A stretch of 64,000 nt of DNA from the NCBI GenBank assembly GCA_015501075.1, contig JADNYJ010000016.1, positions 310,001 through 374,000 on the forward strand, written 5' to 3'. A model generated the notes under the pieces. It saw only the letters and a program-made list of their open reading frames with translations. It was not told the DNA's origin and did not search any database. The translations under genes were made by a program, and so were the position numbers. This stretch comes from Gymnopilus junonius. Its lineage: Eukaryota; Basidiomycota; Agaricomycetes; Agaricales; Galerinaceae. This document shows positions 1-10,976 of this stretch, piece by piece (the stretch's first letter is position 1; the number at the start of each line of letters is the position of its first letter).

Positions 1-565
1 ACATCGTATTCTGAAATATATCAAAGCACTAAATAAGAATTCAATGTTCAAGATAGCACCATGGATTGCGTCCATTCGCTGAGTGCCAGTACGTCGGCCA
101 GCAAAGATTACGTATGGGAAAACGCCAATCTAGGGCCCACAACTATTTGACTAACCTCCGACTCCGGATGATCGACTCATCACCGATTAGGAATTCTCGC
201 CAGTCGGGGATATTTTATTCTTTTTCACTTTACCTATTCACATCACCTATGTTCTGTATCACAATCTGTGCGCACGATGTCTTAGCTGGTGTATCTCAAA
301 GAGGATTTAACAATTCCCCAAAAAAACGATCTGCTGATCATGATTTCGTCACAGTCATCGGTGGCGTCATATAGTCATAAACTAGCATGAATAGTGTACA
401 TAAACATATGTTCCTTCCGTTAGAGAAAAGGGTAGAAGATAAGAAAGATAAACAGTCCCCAATAGATAAAGAATAGTTATAGGATAGTGAATGTAGACCT
501 TCAAGGTCTGTCGATAGTTGTGAACGAATCGGTCGTTGATGATAATGTCGGCGTCGGTGCCACTT
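1..565. other. Left-edge intergenic sequence
   Basis: No gene supported. The short frames here lack family resemblance and splice-consistent neighbours. The right part is probably the 3' untranslated region of the minus-strand coiled-coil gene. Confidence 0.5.
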
Positions 566-2122
566 TCAAAACCTCCACGGGGTCGGCTTTAGTTGTTGCC
601 GACCTTGTCCTGGCTTTGGCGAGAGCCCGGTCCTGCTTGAATCTGAGAATGAGGAATCGATGGATGACATGGACGACATGGACGACACGCGCGATCGCGA
701 ATATTGGGTGCCATTTTCCGACGCGTCGTCATTTCTTGAGGCCGTGCTGCCGAAAAATATAGGATTGAACGAAAAGCCTGCGACAGCCAGGGGAATTTTG
801 TCCAATCCGCCGCTTGGTGATTTTCTCAAAGGAGAAAGGTGTAACGACGAAGAGGAATTCGCTCTGAGAGCTATCTTGAGAGGTGAGGGTCGTACTGTTC
901 TGACTCGGTGCGCTGCAATCTTTCCTTTGGGACTGGAAGTAAAGACTGCCTTGACATTGGGAGACAGTTCTCCGCTAGATCCAACACAAGTGGACGCAGA
1001 TGTGTTTGACATTATATCAAACTCCGACCCAGACCATGCATCAACATCTTCGCTGATGTATCCGCTGCTCAAAGCTGAAGAGTTGTGGAGTTGCTGCTCG
1101 AGATCGAACGCATGGCTCTCTGCGAAGGACAAACGCTCGACTAGATCAAGCTCTATTTCATTGGAGAGTTCCTGCTCCAGAAGACGCGCGTCCAGGCTCA
1201 GTTTGAGACGGTCCACTTCTCTGGACAGCTTCCGGTAATCTTTTCGATAATCCCCGGCCAACTCCCTGATCTCGCACTCATGCTCCGCACGAAGGGTGAT
1301 GATAGCCTGTTTGCATTCTCCCAGCTCAGTAATGAGGTCTGTGACGAACTCCTCCGTCAGCCTCTCCTTCCTGACATCCTGGGCCATCTGTGTTGCGGCA
1401 CGTGTTACGGCAGCTTCTCGCAACCGCTTCAGCTGTTCGGCCTCGTTGATCAAGCTATCTACCTGCTTTTGTTGCCTCCAGATTTTGTTTGTGAGGATGA
1501 GTCGGTCACAGAATGCCTGGAAGGCGTTGTTTGTGGCGTCAGTCTTGTTAGAGGCAAGAGCCATCTGGAGTGTCTTGATCTCTCGCTGTTGCTTCCAGAT
1601 TTTGTTCTGCAGGAGGAGGCGTTCACAGAACGAGGTGAAAGGCAATCCTACGCCTGTAGGCTTATCCGTTTGTATGGAGACGGATACACTACGGGGAGTA
1701 TAACGAGGTGGTGAGTCGAGTTCCTGTGTCGGCTGGGAATCCTTATACACCTGCATTCGTTCACGATGGCGAGCAAAATTTTTCTTCTTCCAAATCGTCC
1801 GAGAGAGATATCTGGAATGTGTCTGCTCCCACACCAGTCTCTTTTCCATCTCTTTGATTTTCAGGAGGCTTTCTTTGACGTCGTCGCTGAGCTTGTCGAT
1901 CTCCTCCTTGTCTTTAAGCGATTCCTCGGCATTCGTGATAAGGGCCCGGCGATTCGAATACTGTGCAACGAGGTCGACCACCAGTAAAGCTAGGCATGGC
2001 GGCAGGAGATAAAGAAATGCAGATGTGGAAGGCGGTGAAGCAGTGATATCCATGAGCGAGAAATGCTTGGTGAACTGCGAGAGGTTGACGAAAGCGACAG
2101 GGTCCAGCTGAGTCGAATTCAT
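566..2122 (-). CDS. Coiled-coil protein with one N-terminal membrane segment, function unknown
   Basis: Uninterrupted frame of 518 aa from the first ATG (2120-2122); the frame extends further upstream but only to a TTG. Residues about 30-50 form a hydrophobic segment (FLYLLPPCLALLVVDLVAQY), followed by about 250 residues rich in E, K, R, Q and L with a heptad look typical of a coiled coil. The C-terminal 180 residues are Ser/Pro-rich and low complexity. Two copies of a repeat built on F-C-[DE]-R-L-x-L-x-N-K-I-W-[KR]-Q-Q occur in tandem (genomic about 1576-1640 and 1462-1525). This suggests a membrane-anchored scaffold, but that is inference; I do not recognise the family. Confidence 0.75.
   Translation of the reverse strand: MNSTQLDPVAFVNLSQFTKHFSLMDITASPPSTSAFLYLLPPCLALLVVDLVAQYSNRRALITNAEESLKDKEEIDKLSDDVKESLLKIKEMEKRLVWEQTHSRYLSRTIWKKKNFARHRERMQVYKDSQPTQELDSPPRYTPRSVSVSIQTDKPTGVGLPFTSFCERLLLQNKIWKQQREIKTLQMALASNKTDATNNAFQAFCDRLILTNKIWRQQKQVDSLINEAEQLKRLREAAVTRAATQMAQDVRKERLTEEFVTDLITELGECKQAIITLRAEHECEIRELAGDYRKDYRKLSREVDRLKLSLDARLLEQELSNEIELDLVERLSFAESHAFDLEQQLHNSSALSSGYISEDVDAWSGSEFDIMSNTSASTCVGSSGELSPNVKAVFTSSPKGKIAAHRVRTVRPSPLKIALRANSSSSLHLSPLRKSPSGGLDKIPLAVAGFSFNPIFFGSTASRNDDASENGTQYSRSRVSSMSSMSSIDSSFSDSSRTGLSPKPGQGRQQLKPTPWRF
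659..690. repeat. Nine-base tandem repeat inside coding sequence
   Basis: About three imperfect copies of the unit ATGGACGAC. On the coding (minus) strand they give a Ser-Ser-Met repeat in the serine-rich tail of the coiled-coil protein. Confidence 0.7.
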
Positions 2123-2882
2123 GGCAGAACGAAATGTGGATGTGGGGATGTAGTTTGAGTATCGCGACTGTTTATCTCCAATCAAATCAACTTGAAAGAA
2201 GACGTAACCGGGGGTGACAACAATGCAAGAGGTACGCCAATTGTGTTGCCCTGAGGATCCTTGTCCTAGAAATACAAAAAGGTCGTTAGCGTCCTGGATC
2301 GTGGGCTCAGGTGAAAAGCCGCATGCAAACCTCGAGTCCTGTTAATCACACTCCTACAATCGCCCGGAAAAGCAGACGTTTCAACTTCTAGTCGTCGCCG
2401 ACTTGGACCTAATTCTGTTTATCGAAAGCCATCTGGGCGATGGAAGCAGTAAGCACTCAGCATGCGTTACCCTCGAGGTCTTCCGGGCCCAAGCGCTGTC
2501 GTACAGCCTTTCACGTGACCAAAACGCATCTAATCTAATCTTAGCATTTGTACGGGGGGCAAGTGGCTGTCCCAATTGGCTCATGATCAAAATGAGCATT
2601 TTGTAATATAAAGGTACTCGTTTTGGGTCGTTTGGACATGTATACGACCCGCCGTGCGATCAAAGAACTGCCACTGTAGCTCAAACAAGGCTTAAGTGCA
2701 ATTCTTGATTTTCATGACAGTTCGTATCTCTGTGGTTCCTCCAGGAAAACAATATCTTTAAGATACCTAATAAAATTGTACTTACTTAGCATACTTAATT
2801 GCAGTGCCGATGACCGAATTCTCCTTCCGTTTATTATCACAATTTTAATACTAGGACGGATGTTTTAAAACGAGGTCGAGGT
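2123..2882. other. Intergenic region
   Basis: No supported gene. The first 150 bases upstream of the coiled-coil gene are its likely 5' region. Short frames on both strands around 2381-2606 overlap each other and look accidental. Confidence 0.5.
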
Positions 2883-3309
2883 CTAAATATTATCGGAACA
2901 GTGAAATTTATAGGAGTACTGGATACAAATGATACTTAGCTGCCCAACTCGAGGCTGACCAATGGTATCTGCAATGGCATATAGATACCGATACTCGAGT
3001 TGAATGGAACAGAATGGAACAAGGATAGCAAGTAGATTTGCCATACCAAAGTCTACGACATGTTCGCTGAGAATATTCGAATCTCCACTTTTGGCGGGAG
3101 CTAGAAAATAAACCCTACTCTTCAGCGAAGTAAATGAAACAAGTGAAGAATGAATCGAACACTGTACCAGAGACTGGTAGTATACAAGAGTGCATGCTAT
3201 GAGGGTACATTCGTGACCACTTCGACACGAGATATCCGTGCACATATTCATCATCGTGATGGTCATTGGTGAGACTTAGGGGCTTGCTGAAACTCCGCGA
3301 AATCGCCAC
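2883..3309 (-). pseudogene. Truncated tandem copy of the lectin-like gene
   Basis: On the minus strand this stretch repeats two separated parts of the gene at 3.55-4.76 kb. The part at 3220-3300 matches the end of that gene's first exon (a shared VSRVEVV-like coding stretch and the preceding Ser/Phe-rich segment, here frame-disturbed). The part at 2930-3110 matches its end (R-V-Y-[FY]-L-[AT]-P-A-K ... NILSE ... VDFGM ... YLYAIAD ... GQPRVG). The central portion is missing and the frames no longer join, so it looks like a decayed partial duplicate. Confidence 0.55.
2940..3105 (-). repeat. Direct repeat, copy B (paralogous to 3640-3800)
   Basis: Matches the 3640-3800 interval in the same orientation with scattered substitutions. 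Shared blocks include the sequence coding for YLYAIAD and NILSE. Spacing between copies is about 700 bases. Confidence 0.65.
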
Positions 3310-3550
3310 CTGACTAGAATAGTCTTGATAGTATTAACATAAAGCAGGTACAATTTCCATGACAATTTTAAATGAGGTCTTATTAGAACTTAGCGTCCAT
3401 TTTCTTAGTTAACCTCAATCCATCAGCTCAACCTTTGACAAAGTCAAAAGCAAATGATACCATAACAGCCCAGCCACCCGCCTCTATAATTTGCAAATAT
3501 GTCACCAATTTAATGTAAGTTGTTTCCAATGGAAATTGATAAAAGCAAGC

Positions 3551-4760
3551 TCACAAACAGTATTGTCCTTGCACTATTAGAACAATGAGGTTCATAGAGC
3601 ATATGGGGCACAGAATAGTACTGACCTGGAACCCAACCCTAGGCTGACCCGTGGCATCCGCGATGGCATACAGATACTTCGAGTTCAATGGGACAAAGAG
3701 CCCACCAAGGACCAGGTTCGGACGTGGACTTGTCATGCCAAAGTCTATGACAAGCTCGCTGAGAATATTCGAATGTCCACCCTTTGCAGGAGTTAAATAA
3801 TACACCCTAATCTTGTGAGAAGTCAGCGAGAGAAAATGAATGAAAAATAAATCAAAACATACAGGAGGCTGGTAGCCGTTTAGGAGAATACATGCTATGG
3901 GTGTTCCTTTGGTGACAGAATCTCCCGGAATGAGAATTGTAGAGACATATTGATCAGAGGCATAGCTCTCTCCGTAGTGCACAATGATGCTACCATCGCT
4001 GCCTTGAGAGAAAACATATGTCGTGTCTCCATTAATGATAGCACAAGAGCTAGAAGACAAGCGGTGATCTGAAGGCGGGTCTTTTGGCCCATGTATTACT
4101 ACTACGTTGGATGCAAACAAGAAGACGTAGAGTGCGCACAGCACCTGCAATCATTTCCTTGTTAAACCAAGCATATGAAGCAATTTGATAATATCGCACC
4201 CACAATATCTTGCTAGCGTGGCGTGCCCAGGCCCAGAGTTGCGCTGATTCGGTGAATGCCCATAGTCGTTCGCCCCATGACTGGTGGATAATCAAGCCCA
4301 GTGAATTGGACGACTTGAATATGCATTTGAAGTATTAGTATTGACTTGCCTTCATAACCACTTCGACACGAGACATCCATGCCTTGAGCTTTATTCTATG
4401 CTCCGTTGTAGTATCTTGATGTAGATGAGAATTAGGCATTTGCTGAAAGCCCGCAAAATTGCTGGCTGATTGATTAAAATCATCAAATACTGGAAAGATA
4501 TCAATATCATTGATTTGATCAGATAGAGACAGTGTGTTACGATACAGACCATCTTGAGGGGAGCCTTGAAACTGAGTCTCGTATTGACTTGGATGAGGTG
4601 GTGCTAGTTGAGTGAATGATCCGCCTATAATCGAAACATTGGTGACTCCAGAAAAGAAACTACGGCTGTTGTCAATCGGGACAGGGCTTGGGGTTTGAGA
4701 GACCTCCTCTTCAATGTTGTCAATAAGGTGTTGGGATTGTTGGTGGAGTTGACGATCCAT
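3551..4760 (-). CDS. Fast-evolving protein, possibly beta-propeller/lectin-like
   Basis: Gene model of several exons. Exon 1 starts at ATG 4758-4760 and encodes a polar Ser/Gln-rich segment containing NVSIIGGSFTQL. A middle exon near 4201-4290 encodes a Trp-rich stretch. Then come a hydrophobic segment (VLCALYVFLFASNVVVIHG) and a beta-rich C-terminus with TYVFSQGSDGSIIVHY, IRVYYLTPA and YLYAIADATGQPRVG. The IRVYY-type strands resemble repeats of fungal fucose-binding (AAL-like) beta-propeller lectins, but the match is by eye and only a fraction of a propeller is present. Splice sites are uncertain and one putative intron is only about 30 nt. A truncated copy follows immediately downstream. 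Confidence 0.4.
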
Positions 4761-4876
4761 GAAGGTCGAGGTTGTGGCTGAGAGGCATCAAAGTGCTCTC
4801 TAGTTTTGTTAGAAAACCTGTGGCATAATGTACTGTTTCGTGGGACATCATACGATGTTAGCCGACACCGTTCCAT

Positions 4877-7070
4877 TACTCTGTGGTGAGCACCTGAGTT
4901 GTAAGCTGAGCCGATGCTGTACAGCCTGAGGCGAAGGGCTATATCATGCCGTAACGTCCTTATCCCAGAACATGGACAGAGCTTCCAAAACAGCCTCCAG
5001 TTGCATCCGAATGAGTCAAGCTTGGATGTTGGCAGTCATCCACCCTGCCAATCCGTGGACTCGTAGCGATAGGCTGTTCAATACCGAATTTCTATAGTTT
5101 TGCCCATTGAATGATGAAACAAGCGAATTTGTCCAGAACAGCCACACCTGCCAAAACTTGTCCGGAAACCTACGCAATAAGGCAGAGGTCGTTCAGAAAA
5201 AGTTCCTTCGACGAATAGAGGCCACAATCTGCCCATGGTAATTGGTTTGAATGTCAGTGCGACGATGGAACCGTTTGGAACCGTACTTGAACCGTACCAA
5301 CAAAGCGCAAACAGAGAGCGTGTGAGATTTCCCCGTACTTGGCAATGACTCCGGGTCATCTCCCATAAAGGAAGAATCCACCTCAATGTAAAGTTCTACA
5401 GCTCTCTCTCTCTTCGTTACCCCTTTGCAAGGTACTATATAGTCATCGTATTCCGTTGAGGTCTACTCCGAGTACTTGGTGGGAAGTTGGAACTCTCCTC
5501 AATTAACTCTACCACCGGATCAGCACCAGGTGATCGGCAAGTGATCGGTCGATATGGCATATCCGAGTCCCGACTGGGTTGCTGATGGTCGATATCGGCT
5601 TGCTTAGCCTCACTTCATTAAATTCTACTGTATACTGTGTGTCTCACCTTGACTGACTTGCTCATAAACGCTGAAGTTTACTGCTTTTTTCTAGAGCTAA
5701 GGCTTTGCTATTTCTTCGCACTGTGATCTGACTGCGATCGATATTCTGTCACTACTCAATGGTCTTCCGAGAGATTATATCACTGGAACCAAGTCATCGC
5801 AATCGAATTTTTACGCAACTGGTCCCCAGCTAGCTTATCACAAAAAAGCTTGTTGACTTGTCACTCCATCCAATATCCCAGTCCTATCGTCGCTTTCCCT
5901 GTCAGTGCCCTGCTTTCTATTACGTAGTGTTTACACGACCCATGACTAGGTATAAACGTTCAAAACGTACCTAGTCAGTTTAGCATTGAGTTGACGCCTT
6001 ATTGCGTTCCGAAACTTATCCAAGACTTTTGCAGTTAGCTTCAGTCGACTTTGATCACGCAAATAAGCAGGTCGGACATCCTATGCTGACGCCACAGCTC
6101 GGAGCTCCGCAGGCCATGACATAGACAGATGGTGCGAGAAATACGAAAGTTTCATGTAGGTGTTGGTAAAGGAATTCAGTATGAGTAATGTTGGGCCACT
6201 CTTACCACTGTTAGTGTATGCTGTAGGACATTATGCAATGCCAATACCTACTCTTAACGTATTTACAATATGCAAATGTCCTCCAATATCGCTGATCGTT
6301 TCCAGACCATTCTTCCGGTTTACAAGGAGTCTGGTACCATCAACCCGCTTCCCAACCTGTGCCCAACATTGTCCGTTTTCAATTTAACTTTCACGTCCCG
6401 AAGGTATCGCAGAAAAACTGGTACTGTATGCCTTGTTTAATCAGGCGTTACTAGTTCGGAGAGTCCATAGCGATATTGCGATGGCCATAACTGTTTTCTC
6501 GACTGGCAAATACGGCACCAAGGTACCTTCTGTCAACCAGTCATTATTGTCAACATGGTCCGATCTATTCAAATTCTATGAAGCCAGGACCATATCGTCT
6601 ATTTCCATGGCAGAATTCAAACGTGGTTAAAACCGCAGCGGGCCCGTTGAATAATGTTCCGAAAATGAATTCTTGAGCTTAATTGCGCGGCTACACAAGG
6701 CGCCCAATGTAGAAGTGGACGGAGAACATCCGCCTTGACTCTACTGCTATAGAGGGATACATCAGGCAAATGCACTCCGCACACCCTATTTATGGTGCCA
6801 AGTACGTAAAATCGAGCCCCATCGACTGAGGCTGAGATCCTCTGGGCAGGGGTTCCCTTCCTACGATTGTAACATCAGTATGTCCAGCTAGGTATCCTGG
6901 GCAGAGTATCAGAATGGAGGGTTTTATGGGCGGCATGGAGCTTCTGTCTTCTTTCTTGCCCCGAATTGGGCGGCTGGTCAGAGAACTAATAGCAAAAGAA
7001 TCTACCATGTAGAATTTTACGTGAAGAACGGGAACTGCAGATCAATACTAGATATCGATCTGCGCTATTG
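4877..7070. other. Long region without a supportable gene
   Basis: About 2.2 kb with many short unrelated frames. The stretch 6160-6630 has two moderately long plus-strand frames (for example one containing VFSTGKYGTKVPSVNQ) that could be relics of a degenerated gene, but I recognise no family and no consistent splice joins. Confidence 0.45.
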
Positions 7071-7071
7071 G

Positions 7072-7079
7072 TATATAAG
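7072..7079 (+). promoter_or_regulatory. TATA box of the DyP peroxidase gene
   Basis: TATATAAG lies 44 bases upstream of the DyP start codon, a spacing that fits a short 5' leader starting near 7100. Confidence 0.55.
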
Positions 7080-7122
7080 TAGAGAGTAATCAGATCCAGA
7101 ATTTGTACCAGTTCGTTTCATC

Positions 7123-8998
7123 ATGTCGACCGCCACTACTACCCAAGCTACCCCAGTTACACCCCTCGACCTCAATAATATCCAGGGAGATATCTTGTAA
7201 GGTCGTTCTCTATGCACACGACGTATGTAAGACTCACTTGGTAATGTCTTCAGGAGCGGCCTTCCCAAGAAGACACAAATCTATTATTTCTTCGAGATCA
7301 CCGACGCCACCAAATTCAGACACGATCTCCGCAAATTTATTCCACTTGTCGAGACCGTGGCTGGAGTCCTTAAAGATCGTGATGCAATCGATAATCACAA
7401 AAAGAATAAGCATCCAGGACTCATTCCAATGACTGGAGTAAATATCTCCTTCTCTCATAAAGGATTCGTCAAGGTCAGCCTAGGCAGCTAGTAATCAACT
7501 AGTATTGCAACTACTGACCATGGGGTTATATTGTATAGCTCGGAATTGATGACAGCACTTTAGCGCCCGCCGTTGACAAAGCCTTTAAGACTGGCCAGCA
7601 GATAGACGCTGTAAACAACCTCGGAGATCCAAAGAAGAGCGACGGAAGCCCTGACTGGGATAGTCATTTCCTTCAGGACATCCACGGGATGTTCATTATT
7701 TCGGGAGATTGTCACAACTCGATTAAGAAGAAGGAGCACGAAATCGAGCAACTTTTCGGAGTTCAAACGTCACAAGCATCCATTAAGAAGATCGTGGCAA
7801 TCAGAGGAGATGTGCGACCAGGCGCTGAAGCCGGACACGAACAGTAAGCAGCCCGAGAAGAATCTGGGAACCATGTGTACTAAGAAAAATTAGCTTTGGC
7901 TTCCTCGACGGCGTTTCGAATCCAGCAGTCATCGGATTTGACAAAGTAATTAACCCAGGCCCGAAGCCTGTTGAGCCAGGCGTACTCCTTACCGGTCAAC
8001 CAGGAGATTCCTTCACGAGAGCTCCATGGGCCACCGATGGCAGCTTCATTGCTTTCCGCTATCTCTTCCAACAAGTCCCAGAATTCAATGAGTTCTTGAA
8101 GCAGAATCCTATTGCAAAGGATGGCAATGGTAACGCCCTGACTCCAGAAGAAGGAAGTGAACTACTCGGCGCTAGGATGGTTGGAAGGTGGAAGAGCGGT
8201 ATGACATTCCTACTGCGATTCCTACTGCGAAATAGTGCATGGAGCTGATCCCATAATGTACAGGTGCTCCTATTGACCTTGCGCCCTTCAAGGACGATCC
8301 CGTACTTGCAGCTGATCAGAAAAGGTAAACAGCATCGAGTCACTGGAATCGGACCAATACATCTGACAAAACCCATAGGAACAACGACTTCTTCTTTGAA
8401 GGAGAGATAAACTCTCAACTCCGGTGCCCATTCGCGACGCACGTACGAAAGACCAACCCACGGAATGACTTGGAAGTTCCACCCCCTGGAATTGCTCCTA
8501 TCCCGATAGAAGGGCGACGCATCATGCGCAGAGGCATCCAATTCGGACCAGAACTCACCAAGGAGGAGAAAGCCAAAGGTAAAACGGAGCACGGCCGCGG
8601 TTTGCTGTTCGCAAGTTATCAGACCAACATTACCAATGGCTTCCAATTTCTCCAGCAGTGTGAGTAGCTTTTGCGGTCTGTACAGTGTATCGACGATGGC
8701 TCACTTCATATCCCTTAGCATGGGCGAACACGCAGAACTTCCCCCCATTCGAGACCCAACCTGAACTACCTGGGTAAGTAAATCATAGTCTCAGCTTCGC
8801 AGAATGGATCAAGTGAACAATTCTTTGACTAGTTTGGACCCACTCATTGGTCAAGGTGTTCGATCTATGTCTGGACTTGATCCTCTCGCCGAGCAGAAAG
8901 TCTTGTCGATGCCCACGTTCATCGTTCCTCGAGGAGGCGAATATTTCTTCGCTCCATCTTTGAAGGGATTGAAGGAGACTATCGCAGCTGCTGCTTGA
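7123..8998 (+). CDS. DyP: DyP-type dye-decolorizing peroxidase
   Basis: Haem peroxidase of the DyP family, oxidising bulky dyes, phenolics and lignin-related compounds with H2O2. Eight exons join cleanly: 7123-7196, 7254-7473, 7539-7843, 7894-8198, 8264-8324, 8379-8659, 8719-8773, 8833-8998, giving 488 aa. Diagnostic features are the N-terminal NNIQGDIL stretch and the distal GFLDGVSNP motif (GxxDG, whose Asp is the catalytic acid/base). The C-terminal FLQQSWANTQNFP and FIVPRGGEYFFAPS blocks are typical of fungal members. The start is placed at the ATG before the NIQGDIL block, behind a TATA box. I see no obvious signal peptide in this model, so export is uncertain. All intron ends are GT...AG and no frame break is present. 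Confidence 0.95.
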
Positions 8999-9225
8999 GA
9001 GGTCACCCAGGAAATGAGATGTGAAACTTCCTTGTACTCGTAATTACGGACATGTGCACTCTGTCAGATATGAATTAGTCCTTCGCCCGAGAATGATTAA
9101 ATCTTTATATTGTATACTTTGTTTTTAATGCCCACTCTCCATATTTGAAGCGATGAGCTTAAGCCTCTAATGATCACCAATAGGCCTAGCTGACTCTTTA
9201 TGCTGTACAATGGTATTGATAATTA

Positions 9226-9754
9226 TCAGCCAATCTCATGTTCCGCCAGAAGCTACGGATATCTAGGATCAGTCCTGGCATCGCATCAGAAATTGAAAGC
9301 GCCACACCATGTTTGGGATTCCGTTCGATATCGGGTAGACGTGTCCACAGTTTGGACATGTCATTGAGCCCTCTTCTACATGAATCTGTAAATTTTATCA
9401 GCAAGAGACATTCCGCAAAAAGGGACACATACCTCGAGGAGGATATGGTGAAGGTTCTTTAAAAATTCATCGTCGACCATCTCAGGTTGTTCCAAAGGCA
9501 GTGATGTATCGCCAAGCTGAGGAATTACTCAATAAATATTGCATATTTGCAATAGATATTGTATTACTTACCTGCCTAGCAGTATCAACTAAAGCCTTCC
9601 AATCAATCTTGGGCATGAATCCTTTCAAAAATTCAGGGTTAAAATCTGCCTCCCTGATCTCCAGCTGAACATCTTTAAATTGCAATGGAAAATTATTCGT
9701 GTTGCAATCTTTTGCGTGGCAAGCTAGCAGATTATGTGTCAAAAGGCGAACCAT
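9226..9754 (-). CDS. TRM112: Multifunctional methyltransferase subunit TRM112
   Basis: Small zinc-binding activator that partners tRNA, rRNA and release-factor methyltransferases (Trm9, Trm11, Bud23 and Mtq2 in yeast). Four exons, 9572-9754, 9433-9516, 9308-9385 and 9226-9252, give 123 aa, close to the usual 120-135. Family signatures in order: [13 protein letters not shown] at the N-terminus, [26 protein letters not shown], then [20 protein letters not shown] and the terminal [10 protein letters not shown]. The last exon is only 27 bases and restores the conserved tail. An in-frame ATG at 9867-9869 could be joined through a short intron and would add 22 residues, but homologs begin at MVRLL, so 9754 is preferred and the upstream piece is read as a spliced leader. 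Confidence 0.95.
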
Positions 9755-9884
9755 AATGAATGTCTGAAAGAGAGGAAGAGCCGAAGGGGCGTTTCCTCAA
9801 GGTGACGCTTACATAAGTCGACTCAACTGCCGAAAAGTTGTCGGATTCGCTCTTCATCTTAACTCTCATCTAAAAGTTATCATC
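9755..9884. promoter_or_regulatory. Shared divergent promoter of TRM112 and RRP45
   Basis: Only 130 bases separate the start codons of two divergently transcribed RNA-biogenesis genes, so the control region must be shared. A short intron-like segment in the TRM112 leader lies at about 9756-9812. Confidence 0.6.
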
Positions 9885-10976
9885 ATGCGGCCACCATCAC
9901 CCTCAATACCTGAAAAAGAATTCCTATTTACCGCTTTAAAAGAATCCCAAAGAATAGATGGCCGACTACCACTAGCAATGCGTACTCCGACTCTGACATT
10001 TGGTCCAGATCTTGGATGGGTAGAGTGTGCGCTGGGTAAAACACGGTACGTCGTAGCAAGCCTCCGAACTATGGCCTATCTGATGCAGACACATTTTTAA
10101 ACTAGAGTTCTAGCTCAAGTAGAGGCAAAGATGGTCAAACCACAGCCAGAGCGACCCTTTGAAGGATCAATCACTATTCATTCTGAGATCTCGCCCATGG
10201 CTTCCAGTGACTATGAATCAGGCCGGTAGGTATGTGGCCATCTGGACGTATTCACAATGCGTTTTGAACAAAAAATGATGATTGTGTAGGCCTTCCGATG
10301 AGGAAGTCACAATCACTCGAATGCTCGACAAGGTTTTGAGAAGGAGCGACGCTGTGGACAAAGAATCTTTGTGCATCTTGGCTGGTCAGAGAGTGAGGAC
10401 TTCGTTTCAGTTTCCTATCATCGATGCCTTGAAAAAAAAACTGATCAGATTGAACAGGTTTGGCATATTCGTCTAACTCTTCATTTCCTAGCCGATGCAG
10501 GCAATCTACTTGACTGTGCCTGCTTAGCCGGCATCGTGGCTCTCAAGCATTTCCGACGGCCTGATGTCGAAGTCATTGGTGACGAGGTCATAGTGGTACG
10601 TTCAATCCTCTGAAACGTTGCAGGTTCGATGTACTGATCCTACCTCAAGCATGACCCAACAGAACGCGCTCCCGTCCCTCTCGCCATCCATCACACGCCC
10701 TTCTGCTTCACCTTTGCATTCTTTCCTGATACCACATCGCCACCTGTGTTAGATCCATCCCAACTCGAGCAACGTCTAAGCGCTGGCCTAGTCTCGATCG
10801 CGTTAAATGCTCAGAAGGAGATCTGCGTCCTCCAAAAAATGGGTGGAGTGCCCCTGAGTACAGAGGCTATCATGAAACTGGTTGAAGTCGCTGTCGCTGG
10901 GGCGAAGGAAACTCATAATTTCGTGGAGGCCAGGTTGCGGGAAGATTGGCTCGGGCGGAAGGTTGAAGTGAGATAG
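9885..10976 (+). CDS. RRP45: RNA exosome ring subunit RRP45 (EXOSC9)
   Basis: RNase PH-like subunit of the nine-subunit exosome ring, acting in 3'-end processing and decay of rRNA and mRNA in nucleus and cytoplasm. Five exons (9885-10045, 10106-10225, 10290-10392, 10458-10595, 10650-10976) give 282 aa. The N-terminus with PSPSIPEKEFLFTAL, RIDGR, ECALGKTRVLAQVE and SGR-PSDEE is diagnostic of the RRP45 branch. The second half carries VWHIRLTLHFLADAGNLLD and IHHTPFCFTFAFF. The fifth exon uses an AAG acceptor, the only slightly unusual splice site. Length is similar to yeast Rrp45. It is divergent from TRM112. Confidence 0.92.

Noticed and set aside
660..1714. Long plus-strand frames opposite the coiled-coil gene
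   Set aside because: Antisense shadows of a well-supported 518-aa minus-strand protein.
2123..2185. N-terminal extension of the coiled-coil protein
   Set aside because: The extra frame starts only at TTG and adds no conserved-looking sequence; first ATG at 2122 is used.
6160..6630. Two plus-strand open frames that might be a gene
   Set aside because: No recognisable motif, no convincing splice join between them, and composition like the rest of the spacer.
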